Below, piece after piece: positions 1 through 6,418 of a stretch of DNA of 9,858 nt. Origin of the DNA: Calidifontimicrobium sp964618555 (GTDB taxonomy: Bacteria; Pseudomonadota; Gammaproteobacteria; Burkholderiales; Burkholderiaceae_C). How positions within the stretch are numbered: the first letter of the stretch is position 1; each line of letters opens with the position of its first letter. The notes under the pieces are model-generated. The model made no database searches. It was not told the DNA's origin and worked only from the letters and a program-made list of their open reading frames with translations. The position numbers were made by a program, and so were the translations under genes. The stretch lies in the NCBI GenBank assembly GCA_964618555.1, contig CAZUBF010000134.1, forward strand, positions 1 to 9,858. The letters are read 5' to 3'.

Positions 1-1
1 C

Positions 2-67
2 ATCGGCTGCCACATCTGCCACGACGTCTGCCCGACCGGCTACATCCAGATGGGCCTGGGTGAGTGA
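2..67 (+). CDS. dsrL: C-terminal end of a [4Fe-4S] ferredoxin-domain protein, probable DsrL (partial)
   Basis: Only the last 21 codons are inside the window, ending in TGA at 65-67. They read IGCHICHDVCPTGYIQMGLGE. The order C-x2-C-x3-C-P is three cysteines of a [4Fe-4S] ferredoxin cluster; a fourth probably lies just before the window edge. In sulfur oxidisers dsrL lies directly before dsrJ and encodes a cytoplasmic NAD(P)H:acceptor oxidoreductase with a C-terminal ferredoxin domain that works with DsrAB, so position and motif agree. The stop overlaps the dsrJ start as TGATG, implying translational coupling. The DsrL name rests mainly on synteny, because 21 residues cannot separate it from other ferredoxin-tailed proteins. 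Confidence 0.75.
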   Translation: MGCHICHDVCPTGYIQMGLGE

Positions 68-627
68 TGGCTCCCCCCCGCAGCGCCTTCGGCGCCTCCC
101 CCCCAGGGGGGCGCCGCCGGCGGACCGGCGAAGCCGGATCCGCGGCGGCCGCTTGGTCGCGAGGGCGGCGATGGGCGAGCGTGGTGCTGATTCCCGTTTT
201 GTTCGGCTTGCAGGCCTCCTGGGCGCAGGGCGGCGGCCGCACGCCCAAGCCGGTGATCGAACCGGCCAAGCCAGGCACCCAGTGCGTCGCCGACCCGGCG
301 ACGATGCGCCGCGAGCACCCGGCGATGCTCAAGCACCAGCGCGACGAGACGGTGCACGGCGGCATCCGCGGCGCGAAGGCGAGCCTGAAGGCCTGCGTGT
401 CGTGCCACGCCAGCGTGGCCACCGGCAGCGTCGCCGCCGCGCCGACCGACTTCTGCGTCGGCTGCCACAGCTACACCGCGGTGCGCGTCGACTGCTTCGA
501 GTGCCACGCGACCAAGCCGGCCGCGACCGCGTTCCACCCGCCGCTGCCGCCCGGCGACGCGGCCTCGGCGATGCGGCTCGCCGAGCGGTGGATGCGGCAC
601 GGCGCGCCGGACGGTCGGCAACCCTGA
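67..627 (+). CDS. dsrJ: DsrJ, periplasmic triheme c-type cytochrome of the DsrMKJOP complex
   Basis: The 186-residue protein carries exactly three CXXCH haem-binding motifs: CVSCH (110-114), CVGCH (130-134) and CFECH (143-147). A basic stretch (RGRRW) followed by a hydrophobic segment (about 38-54, ending near SWAQ) is a signal peptide or uncleaved anchor, placing the haems in the periplasm. DsrJ from Allochromatium is known for one haem with His/Cys ligation; Cys73 here (TQCVADP) is the only non-haem cysteine and is the obvious candidate ligand. It is expected to pass electrons to or from DsrO and DsrP. The ATG at 67 overlaps the preceding stop; GTG at 64 is also in frame. The first ~35 residues are low-complexity Pro/Gly/Arg/Ala encoded by a palindrome-rich DNA block, so the N-terminus may be extended by an inserted element. 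A GTG at 181 is in frame but would remove the basic n-region of the signal. Confidence 0.88.
   Translation: MAPPRSAFGASPPGGRRRRTGEAGSAAAAWSRGRRWASVVLIPVLFGLQASWAQGGGRTPKPVIEPAKPGTQCVADPATMRREHPAMLKHQRDETVHGGIRGAKASLKACVSCHASVATGSVAAAPTDFCVGCHSYTAVRVDCFECHATKPAATAFHPPLPPGDAASAMRLAERWMRHGAPDGRQP
69..141 (+). repeat. Palindrome-rich REP-like block in the 5' end of dsrJ
   Basis: Three hairpins sit nearly end to end. The first is GCGCC-TTC-GGCGC at 83-95. The second is an imperfect C-tract/G-tract hairpin at about 91-114, in which six C pair with six G and GGCG pairs with CGCC. The third is GGACCGGC-GAA-GCCGGATCC at 122-141, with one bulged A. The block lies exactly between the dsrL stop and the codons for the DsrJ signal segment and translates as low-complexity Pro/Gly/Arg. 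Runs of C followed by G with CGAAGCCGG hairpins resemble intergenic repeats I associate with Burkholderiales genomes; that link is from memory and was not tested. It could act in mRNA stability or translation between dsrL and dsrJ. Confidence 0.5.
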
Positions 628-649
628 CCACGACGTCGACGAGACCGCC

Positions 650-1432
650 ATGAGCAGCGACACGGACCCGTCCCGCGACAGCGCCGAGGCGCCCGGCGCC
701 TCGCGACGCGGCTTCGTCGGCGTCGCCGCCGCGGCGCTGGCCGGCGTGGCGATCGCGCCGGGCATCCACCTGGTCGAGGTCGCGCGCGCGGCCACCGACG
801 CACCGACCGCCGGAGCGAGCGCCAGGGTGCGCTGGGGCCTGCTGATCGACACCAATCGGTGCGCCGCCGGCTGCACCGACTGCGTCGACGCCTGCAACAC
901 GGAGAACGGACTCGACCCGCGGCCTTCGCCGACGAGCGCCCAGTGGATCCGCAAGGTCGAGATCAGGGAGATCAAGACCGGCCGCGTCAGCTCGGCGCCG
1001 GTGATGTGCCAGCACTGCGCGTCGCCGCCGTGCGTCGACGTGTGCCCGACCGGTGCCTCGTTCAAGCGCGCCGACGGCATCGTGCTCGTCGACCGTCACA
1101 CCTGCATCGGCTGCCGCTACTGCATGATGGCCTGCCCGTACAAGGCACGTTCGTTCGTGCACGAGCCGCTGACGGACCAGAAGCCCGACGTGCCGCGCGG
1201 CAAGGGCTGCGTCGAGAGCTGCACGCTGTGCGTGCACCGCATCGACGTCGGCGGGCAGACCACCGCCTGCGCCGAGGCGTGCACGAAGGCCGGCCACGGC
1301 GCGATCCTGTTCGGCGACCTCAACGACCCGGGCAGCGAGATCGCGCGCCGCGTGCGCGAGGCCGCCAGCGTGCAGCTGCGCGCCGACCTGCGGCTCGACC
1401 CGGGGGTGCGCTACCAGGGGATCACGTCGTGA
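650..1432 (+). CDS. dsrO: DsrO, Tat-exported iron-sulfur subunit of the DsrMKJOP complex
   Basis: This 260-residue ferredoxin-type protein has a twin-arginine signal: SRRGFVG at 18-24 followed by an Ala-rich hydrophobic stretch to about residue 48. It is therefore exported folded to the periplasm. Cysteine groups follow the pattern of multi-cluster electron-transfer subunits: C71/75/78/82, C120/123/128/132 (CQHCASPPCVDVCP), C152/155/158/162 (CIGCRYCMMACP), and C187/191/194 with C207/211. This is enough for four [4Fe-4S] clusters. In the family, DsrO passes electrons between the haem protein DsrJ and the membrane subunit DsrP. It starts 22 nt after dsrJ with only a weak ribosome-binding sequence, and its stop overlaps the dsrP start (GTGA). 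Related NrfC, TtrB and PsrB-like subunits share this fold; the neighbours decide for DsrO. Confidence 0.92.
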   Translation: MSSDTDPSRDSAEAPGASRRGFVGVAAAALAGVAIAPGIHLVEVARAATDAPTAGASARVRWGLLIDTNRCAAGCTDCVDACNTENGLDPRPSPTSAQWIRKVEIREIKTGRVSSAPVMCQHCASPPCVDVCPTGASFKRADGIVLVDRHTCIGCRYCMMACPYKARSFVHEPLTDQKPDVPRGKGCVESCTLCVHRIDVGGQTTACAEACTKAGHGAILFGDLNDPGSEIARRVREAASVQLRADLRLDPGVRYQGITS

Positions 1433-2628
1433 GCGCGATCGTCGAAGACGCCCGCGACACGCGCCGCTTCTGGCTGCTCGCCGCCGCGGGCGCCGTCGTC
1501 GCCGCGGTCGGCGCCGCCGCGTCGCACTACATGGACGTGCACGGGCACATCGTCACCGGCATGACCAATCAGGTGGTCTGGGGCCTGCCGCACGTGTTCG
1601 CGATCTTCATGATCGTCGCCGCCTCGGGCGTGCTCAACGTCGCATCGATCGGGTCGGTGTTCGGCCAGGCGGCGTACAAGCCGCGCGCCCCGCTGTCGGG
1701 GCTGTTGTGCCTGGCGCTGCTCGCCGGCGGCCTGATGGTGTTGATGCTCGACCTCGGCCGCCCCGACCGTGTGATCGTCGCGGCGACGCACTACAACTTC
1801 AAGTCGGTGTTCGCCTGGAACGTGTTCCTCTACTCGGGCATGGCGGCGATCGTCGCGTTGTACCTGTGGACGATGTTCGAGCGCCGCATGAACCGCTGGT
1901 CGAAACCGGCGGGCATCGCGGCGCTGGTGTGGCGCTTCGTGCTGACCACCGGCACCGGATCGATCTTCGGCTTCCTCGTCGCGCGCCAGGCCTACCAGTC
2001 GGCGCTGCTCGCGCCGCTGTTCATCGTGCTGTCTTTCGCCTGGGGACTGGCGATTTTCCTGCTCGTGCAAGCCGCCCTGTACGCGTGGAACCGGCGCACG
2101 CTGCCGGCCGAGGTGCAGCGGCGCATGGCCAGGCTGCTCGGCGTGTTCGTCGCCGCGTCGCTGTACCTGGTGGGCGTGTACCACATGACCAACCTGTACT
2201 TCGCGCGCCAGTTCGAGTTCGAGGCGTTCGTGCTGCTCGGCCGCGGCGGTGGCGGCGTGTTCGCGTGGCTGTTCTGGGGCGTCTACGTGGTGCTCGGATC
2301 GGTGCTGCCGATGGTGCTGCTGTGGCGCGCCCAGCGCGACACGCGCGCGGTGGCCGCGGCGGCGGCGCTGGTCGTGCTCGGCGCCTTCGCCTGGCTGTTC
2401 GTGTTCATCATCGGCGGACAGGCTTTCCCGCTGGAGATCTTTCCCGGCCACGCCGTCAGCAGCAGCTTCGCCGACGGCGCTGTCGAGCACTACGTGCCGC
2501 GCTGGCCCGAGTGGCTGCTGGGTATCGGCGGGGTCGGCGCCGCGTTCCTGTTGACCGTCGTCGGCGTGCGCGTGCTCGACTTCATGCCGCACGACGACGG
2601 CGCCGGCGCGCCGCAGGAGGCGCAATGA
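1429..2628 (+). CDS. dsrP: DsrP, NrfD/PsrC-family integral membrane subunit
   Basis: The 399-residue protein is strongly hydrophobic almost throughout, with about ten likely membrane helices (for example near residues 16-32, 48-70, 94-108, 127-146, 182-205, 227-245, 268-290, 298-320 and 342-362). It matches the NrfD/PsrC type of quinone-interacting subunit that lacks its own cofactors. Within DsrMKJOP it is expected to exchange electrons between the quinone pool and DsrO. The start is GTG at 1429, overlapping the dsrO stop by four bases, with AGGGG at 1416-1420 eight bases upstream. The end overlaps the dsrN start as ATGA. The hydrophilic C-terminal tail (MPHDDGAGAPQEAQ) is short. Homologues exist in other NrfD-containing complexes; location between dsrO and dsrN supports DsrP. 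Confidence 0.92.
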   Translation: MSAIVEDARDTRRFWLLAAAGAVVAAVGAAASHYMDVHGHIVTGMTNQVVWGLPHVFAIFMIVAASGVLNVASIGSVFGQAAYKPRAPLSGLLCLALLAGGLMVLMLDLGRPDRVIVAATHYNFKSVFAWNVFLYSGMAAIVALYLWTMFERRMNRWSKPAGIAALVWRFVLTTGTGSIFGFLVARQAYQSALLAPLFIVLSFAWGLAIFLLVQAALYAWNRRTLPAEVQRRMARLLGVFVAASLYLVGVYHMTNLYFARQFEFEAFVLLGRGGGGVFAWLFWGVYVVLGSVLPMVLLWRAQRDTRAVAAAAALVVLGAFAWLFVFIIGGQAFPLEIFPGHAVSSSFADGAVEHYVPRWPEWLLGIGGVGAAFLLTVVGVRVLDFMPHDDGAGAPQEAQ

Positions 2629-4031
2629 CCGTGCTGCCGCGGCTGTTCGTCTCGGCGGCGCACAAGTCGTCGGGCAAGACCACGCTGTCGATCGGGCTGG
2701 CGGCGGCGCTGCGCGCGCGCGGGCTGGCGGTGCAGCCGTTCAAGAAGGGCCCCGACTACATCGACCCGATGTGGCTGACGCGCGCCGCCGGCCGCGCGTG
2801 CTTCAACCTCGACCCGTACCTGATGGACGCCGCGGCGATCGAGGCGACGTTCGCGCGCGAGGCCGCCGGCGCCGGCCTCGCGCTGATCGAAGGCAACAAG
2901 GGCCTGCACGACGGCGTCGCGCTCGACGGCAGCAACAGCAACGCGGCGCTGGCGCGCGCGCTGGCCGCCCCGGTGCTGCTGGTCGTCGACTGTCGCGGCA
3001 TGACGCGCGGCGTCGCACCGCTGCTGCTCGGCTTCCAGGCCTTCGACCGCGGCGTGCGCATCGGCGGGGTCGTCTTCAACCACGTCGGCGGCGAGCGTCA
3101 CGAAGGCAAGCTGCGCGCCGCCGTGGAGCACTACACCGACATCCCGGTGCTCGGCGCGCTCGCGCACGACGAGCACCTGGCGCTGCCCGAGCGCCATCTC
3201 GGGCTGACGCCCGACCGCGAGCTCGACGCCGCCGCGGAGCGCGTGGCGCAGATCGCGCGACGCGTCGCCGCGGGCGTCGACCTCGACCGCGTCGTGGCGC
3301 TCGCGGCTTCGGCGCCGGCGTGGACGGCGCCGGTGCCGACGCACGCGGCGCCCGCACCTGACGGCCTGCGCATCGGCATCGCGCGCGACCGCGCCTTCGG
3401 CTTCTACTACCCCGACGACCTCGCGGCGCTCGAGGCCGCGGGTGCGCGGCTGGTGCCGTTCGACGCCTTGCGCGACGCGGGGCTGCCGCCGGTCGACGCG
3501 CTGTTCATCGGCGGCGGCTTCCCCGAGGCCTGCATCGCCGAGCTCGAGGCGAACGTCGCGCTGCGGCGCGCGCTGCGCGCCGCGATCGCCGACGGGCTGC
3601 CGGTGTACGCCGAGTGCGGCGGGTTGATGTACCTCGCACGCTCGATCCGCTGGGGCGCTCGCCGTGGCGAGATGGTCGGCGCGATCCCGGCCGACGCGGT
3701 GATGCACGCGCGGCCGGTGGGCCGTGGCTACGTGCAGCTCGAGGCCGGCAGCGACCACCCGTGGTTCGACGCCGGCACCGTGCTGCGCGGACACGAGTTC
3801 CACCACTCGAGCCTGGAGAACGTCGCGCCCGGCTTGGCGTTCGCCTACCGGGTGCGGCGCGGACACGGCGTCGACGGCGCGGTCGACGGCGTGCGCATCG
3901 GCAACCTGCTGGCGTCGTACGCGCACCTGCGCACCGGCGCCGGCAGCGACTGGGCGCCGCGCTTCGTCGACTTCGTGCGCCGCTGCCATGCGGCGCGTTC
4001 GCACGGCCGCGGCCTGGCGCTGGCGGCCTGA
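2625..4031 (+). CDS. dsrN: DsrN, CbiA-like glutamine-dependent amidase (siroheme amide formation)
   Basis: This 468-residue protein has the two-part layout of cobyrinic acid a,c-diamide synthases. The N-terminal dethiobiotin-synthetase-like ATP-binding domain starts with a P-loop (SAAHKSSGKTT, residues 9-19) followed by KKGPDYIDP. The C-terminal class I glutamine amidotransferase domain has the nucleophile Cys331 in YAECGGLMYL and a conserved GHEFHHS segment nearer the end. In dsr clusters this homologue is thought to amidate siroheme to the siroheme amide found in DsrAB, rather than make cobalamin. Translation starts at ATG 2625 with AGGAGG four bases upstream and overlaps dsrP by four bases, so it is coupled to the membrane-complex genes. 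Cobalamin CbiA/CobB is the alternative, but no other cobalamin gene is nearby. Confidence 0.9.
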   Translation: MTVLPRLFVSAAHKSSGKTTLSIGLAAALRARGLAVQPFKKGPDYIDPMWLTRAAGRACFNLDPYLMDAAAIEATFAREAAGAGLALIEGNKGLHDGVALDGSNSNAALARALAAPVLLVVDCRGMTRGVAPLLLGFQAFDRGVRIGGVVFNHVGGERHEGKLRAAVEHYTDIPVLGALAHDEHLALPERHLGLTPDRELDAAAERVAQIARRVAAGVDLDRVVALAASAPAWTAPVPTHAAPAPDGLRIGIARDRAFGFYYPDDLAALEAAGARLVPFDALRDAGLPPVDALFIGGGFPEACIAELEANVALRRALRAAIADGLPVYAECGGLMYLARSIRWGARRGEMVGAIPADAVMHARPVGRGYVQLEAGSDHPWFDAGTVLRGHEFHHSSLENVAPGLAFAYRVRRGHGVDGAVDGVRIGNLLASYAHLRTGAGSDWAPRFVDFVRRCHAARSHGRGLALAA

Positions 4032-4042
4032 CTCCGTCACCC

Positions 4043-4049
4043 AAGGAGG
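4043..4049 (+). promoter_or_regulatory. Strong ribosome-binding site for the DsrC-like gene
   Basis: AAGGAGG lies nine bases before the ATG at 4059. It is among the best Shine-Dalgarno matches in the operon, suggesting the small DsrC-like protein is translated independently and well, not only by coupling to dsrN. Confidence 0.7.
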
Positions 4050-4058
4050 CCCACAGCG

Positions 4059-4418
4059 ATGAACCTCGCAGTCACCGTCCCCCGCACGCTGATGGTCGAA
4101 GGCCAGCCCGTGACCGTCGACAGCGAGGGCTACCTGCTCGACCTCGGCGCCTGGTCCGAGGCGTTCGCGCGCGCGCTGGCGCACAGGGAGGGGCTCGTGC
4201 TGACCGACGAGCACTGGGAGGTGATCCGCTTCCTGCGCGCGTACTGGCAGGAGCACGGCGTGCAGCCGCAGGTGCGCGTGATGATCCGCCACTTCACCGC
4301 GCTGTGGGGCCCCGAGCGCGGCAGCAACCACTACCTGCACGAGCTGTTCCCGATCGGCGGCCCGCAGAAGCAGGGCAACCGCCTGGCCGGGTTGCTGCGC
4401 ACGAAAGGCGAGCATTGA
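4059..4418 (+). CDS. Cysteine-free DsrC/TusE-fold protein (RspA-type)
   Basis: The 119-residue protein shows the DsrC/TusE signature from end to end: VDSEGYLLDLGAWSEAFA (20-37), LTDEHWEVIRFLRAYW (48-63), then HFTALWG...HYLHELFPIGGPQKQG (78-106). DsrC normally ends in a flexible arm with two redox cysteines: the penultimate residue and one 11 positions earlier. TusE keeps only the penultimate one. Here those sites are Glu118 and Asn107, and no cysteine occurs anywhere, so it cannot form the DsrC trisulfide or carry persulfide. Cysteine-less members have been called RspA and proposed to be regulatory. The arm also lost the AGLPKPTG prolines (it reads AGLLRTKGEH). It lies 27 nt after dsrN with its own strong ribosome-binding site. 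Function is inferred: perhaps a competitor or modulator of DsrC binding. Confidence 0.85.
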   Translation: MNLAVTVPRTLMVEGQPVTVDSEGYLLDLGAWSEAFARALAHREGLVLTDEHWEVIRFLRAYWQEHGVQPQVRVMIRHFTALWGPERGSNHYLHELFPIGGPQKQGNRLAGLLRTKGEH

Positions 4419-4765
4419 ACGCCGACGCACCCACGCTCGCCGTCACCGACGCCGCGATCGAGCAGATCCGCGTCGCCGTGCTGCAGGCACGCGCGGTGGG
4501 CATGGCGCTGCGCGTGGCCGCGCAGCGCACCGGCGACGGCTCGATCGACTACGGCATGGGCTTCGACGACACGCACGACGACGACGAGCCGCTGCGCTTC
4601 GACGACGTCACGGTCGTCGTCGCCGAGAGCAGCCGCGCGCTGCTTCGCGGCACCACGCTCGACTGGGTCGAGATCGCGCCGGGCGAGCGGCGCTTCATCT
4701 TCATCCCGCCACGCGACGACGCACCGCGTGGCTGCGGCAGCGGCGGCTGCTCCAACTGCGGCTGA
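4415..4765 (+). CDS. dsrR: DsrR-like A-type (IscA/HesB) scaffold homologue with altered cysteines
   Basis: The 116-residue product starts at TTG 4415, overlapping the previous stop by four bases (TTGA); no ATG or GTG fits better, and a purine-rich AAAGGCGAG precedes it. The fold is A-type carrier: TDAAIEQIRVAV, then ALRVAAQRTGDGSIDYGMGF, FDDVTVVVAESSRALL, and a C-terminal FIFIPP. In iron-binding members the first cysteine sits in the G-C-S-G turn; here that site is Asp41. The usual C-terminal CGCG is replaced by a tail with C107, C112 and C115 (CGSGGCSNCG). A. vinosum DsrR is an IscA-like protein reported not to bind iron or Fe-S and to affect dsr expression after transcription. Position after dsrN and the lost first cysteine support dsrR, but the retained tail cysteines leave metal binding open. 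Confidence 0.78.
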   Translation: MNADAPTLAVTDAAIEQIRVAVLQARAVGMALRVAAQRTGDGSIDYGMGFDDTHDDDEPLRFDDVTVVVAESSRALLRGTTLDWVEIAPGERRFIFIPPRDDAPRGCGSGGCSNCG

Positions 4766-4791
4766 GTCCGCCACCGACGGAGATCACGACG

Positions 4792-5613
4792 ATGGACACG
4801 ATGGTCGACCTGCCCGAGTGGATCGTGCGCGCTTCGGGCCAGGCGTCGCCGCAACGCGGACGCGTCGCGCTGGTCGGCGCCGGCCCCGGCGACCCCGAAC
4901 TGCTGACGCTGCGCGCGGCACGCCTGCTGCGCGACGCCGACGCGGTGGTCTACGACTTCCTCGTCGGTCCCGAGGTGCTCGACTTCGCCGGCCCGCGCGC
5001 CGAGCGCATCTGCGCCGGCAAGCGCAGCAGCCGCCACAGCATGCCGCAGCACGAGATCAACGCCCTGCTGGTGCGCCTGGCGCGCGAAGGTCGCCGCGTG
5101 GTGCGGCTCAAGGGCGGCGACCCGTTCGTGTTCGGCCGCGGCGGCGAGGAGGCGCAGGCGCTGGCCGAGGCGGGCATCGACTTCGAGATCGTTCCCGGCG
5201 TCACCGCCGCCTGCGGCGTCACCGCTTACGCCGGCATCCCCCTGACGCACCGCGACCATGCGCAGTCGTGCCTGTTCGTCACCGGCCACATGAAGGACGA
5301 CCGCGCCGACCTCGACTGGCCGGCGCTCGCCCGCGAACGGCAGACGGTGGTGATCTACATGGGGTTGGCGGCGCTGGCGCACATCTGCGCCCAGCTCGTC
5401 GCCCACGGCCTGCGCGCCGACATGCCCGCTGCGGTGGTGCAGCAGGGCACGCTGCCCGAGCAGCGTGTGGTCACCGGCACGCTGGCGGATCTGCCGCGGC
5501 GCGTCGAGGCGGCGGGGCTCGCGGCGCCGTGCCTGATTGTCGTCGGCGAAGTCGTTGGGCTGCACCACCAGCTGGCCTGGTTCGGCCTGCCGGCGCAGGC
5601 GGCCGCGGGCTGA
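4792..5613 (+). CDS. cobA: Uroporphyrinogen-III C-methyltransferase (siroheme pathway)
   Basis: This 273-residue enzyme carries the SUMT signatures in order: VGAGPGDPELLT (28-39), VRLKGGDPFVFGRGGEE (104-120) and GVTAACGVTAYAGIPLTHR (136-154). It uses two S-adenosylmethionine molecules to convert uroporphyrinogen III to precorrin-2. Only the methyltransferase domain is present; the dehydrogenase/ferrochelatase half found in fused CysG is absent, so siroheme completion must be encoded elsewhere. The ATG at 4792 has GGAG at 4779-4782; ATG 4801 is an alternative. The gene is 26 nt after dsrR and is the last gene on this strand before the convergent regulators. With dsrN in the same operon, it supports dedicated supply of siroheme for DsrAB. 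The symbols cobA, sumT and cysG-A are all used for this type. Confidence 0.92.
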   Translation: MDTMVDLPEWIVRASGQASPQRGRVALVGAGPGDPELLTLRAARLLRDADAVVYDFLVGPEVLDFAGPRAERICAGKRSSRHSMPQHEINALLVRLAREGRRVVRLKGGDPFVFGRGGEEAQALAEAGIDFEIVPGVTAACGVTAYAGIPLTHRDHAQSCLFVTGHMKDDRADLDWPALARERQTVVIYMGLAALAHICAQLVAHGLRADMPAAVVQQGTLPEQRVVTGTLADLPRRVEAAGLAAPCLIVVGEVVGLHHQLAWFGLPAQAAAG

Positions 5614-5705
5614 GCGCCGCGGCTCACGGCCTGCCCGTGCAGGCCGGGACGGCGCGAAGGGCGCGGGCTCTGCGAGGGCCAGGAGAAGGTGCCGCGGCCA
5701 CGCGT
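5614..5705. other. Convergent intergenic region with a perfect hairpin
   Basis: These 92 bases separate the ends of the plus-strand dsr operon and the minus-strand regulator operon. The only structure seen is CGGCCTG-CCCGTG-CAGGCCG at 5627-5646 (7-bp stem, 6-base loop). Confidence 0.5.
5627..5646 (+). terminator. Possible hairpin terminator at the end of the dsr operon
   Basis: A perfect 7-bp inverted repeat starts 14 bases after the methyltransferase stop. A symmetric stem between convergent genes could act in both directions. No T-tract follows on either strand, so intrinsic termination is uncertain; it could also be an mRNA 3' end stabiliser. Confidence 0.4.
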
Positions 5706-6404
5706 TCAGCGTGGCTCGGACCCGCCCGGCGAGGCTTCGCCGGTGGCGGCGCGGTGCTCGACCGCGAACACCGCGGCTTCGACGCGCGAGGTCAGGTTGA
5801 GCTTGGCCAGGATGTGGCGCACGTGCAGCTTGACCGTGTCGTGGCTGATGTCGAGCGCGCGCGCGATGGCCTTGTTGCTCTCGCCGCGCGAGACGTGTTC
5901 GAGGATCTGGCGCTCGCGTTCGGTCAGCGACGCGATCATCCCGGCCTTGTCGGTGGCCGGCGCGCCGGTGGCCGGCGACTGCAGCATCTGCGCGAGCTTG
6001 AGCGTCATCGCCGGCGCGACGGCCAGCTCGCCGCGCGCCGCGCGCGCGATCGCACCGAGCACCTCGTCGGGTTCCATGTCCTTGAGCAGGTAGCCGCGCA
6101 CGCCGGCGCGCAGCGCGGCGGCCAGGTCGGCCTCGGCGTCGCTCATCGTCAGGATCACCGCCGGCGTGTCGATGCCCTCGGCGCGGATGCGGCGCAGCAG
6201 CGACAACCCGTCGGTCGCCGGCATGCGCAGGTCGAGGATCACGAGGTCGGGCCGGTGCTCGCGCAGCAGCGCCAGCGCGTGGTCGGGGTCGCCGGTGGAG
6301 GCGACCACGCGCATCGGGCTGCGGTGCGCAATCAGGTCGGTCAGGCCGTTGCGGCACAGCGCGTGGTCGTCGACCAGCACGATGCGCACCGGCGGCGCGT
6401 CCAT
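5706..6404 (-). CDS. NarL/FixJ-family response regulator
   Basis: The 232-residue protein has a receiver domain (about 6-122) with the acidic pair in VDDHALC (11-17), phospho-acceptor Asp58 in LVILDLRMP, a switch Thr in ILTMSD (84-89) and Lys108 in YLLKDM. The LuxR-type helix-turn-helix domain is at about 158-215, with LTERERQILEHVSRGESNK and ISHDTVKLHVRHIL. It is the DNA-binding partner of the adjacent histidine kinase. The ATG at 6404 has GAGG seven bases upstream; another ATG at 6419 adds five residues and would overlap the kinase stop by one base (TGATG). Its 3' end faces the dsr operon. The receiver and kinase types resemble NarL/NarX, but the target genes cannot be read from sequence. 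Confidence 0.9.
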   Translation of the reverse strand: MDAPPVRIVLVDDHALCRNGLTDLIAHRSPMRVVASTGDPDHALALLREHRPDLVILDLRMPATDGLSLLRRIRAEGIDTPAVILTMSDAEADLAAALRAGVRGYLLKDMEPDEVLGAIARAARGELAVAPAMTLKLAQMLQSPATGAPATDKAGMIASLTERERQILEHVSRGESNKAIARALDISHDTVKLHVRHILAKLNLTSRVEAAVFAVEHRAATGEASPGGSEPR

Positions 6405-6418
6405 CGCGGCGCCTCGCA

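Noticed and set aside
40..1297. Overlapping minus-strand frames opposite dsrJ and dsrO
   Set aside because: They mirror the clear cytochrome and ferredoxin genes and show no motif of their own.
1411..2625. A 404-codon minus-strand frame opposite dsrP
   Set aside because: Composition (His/Arg/Glu-rich) is that of the complement of a membrane protein gene; no start context or family match.
2490..4430. A 646-codon open frame on the minus strand
   Set aside because: It is antisense to dsrN and its neighbours, rich in Arg/His/Gln/Ala, with no recognisable domain; long antisense frames are common at this GC content.
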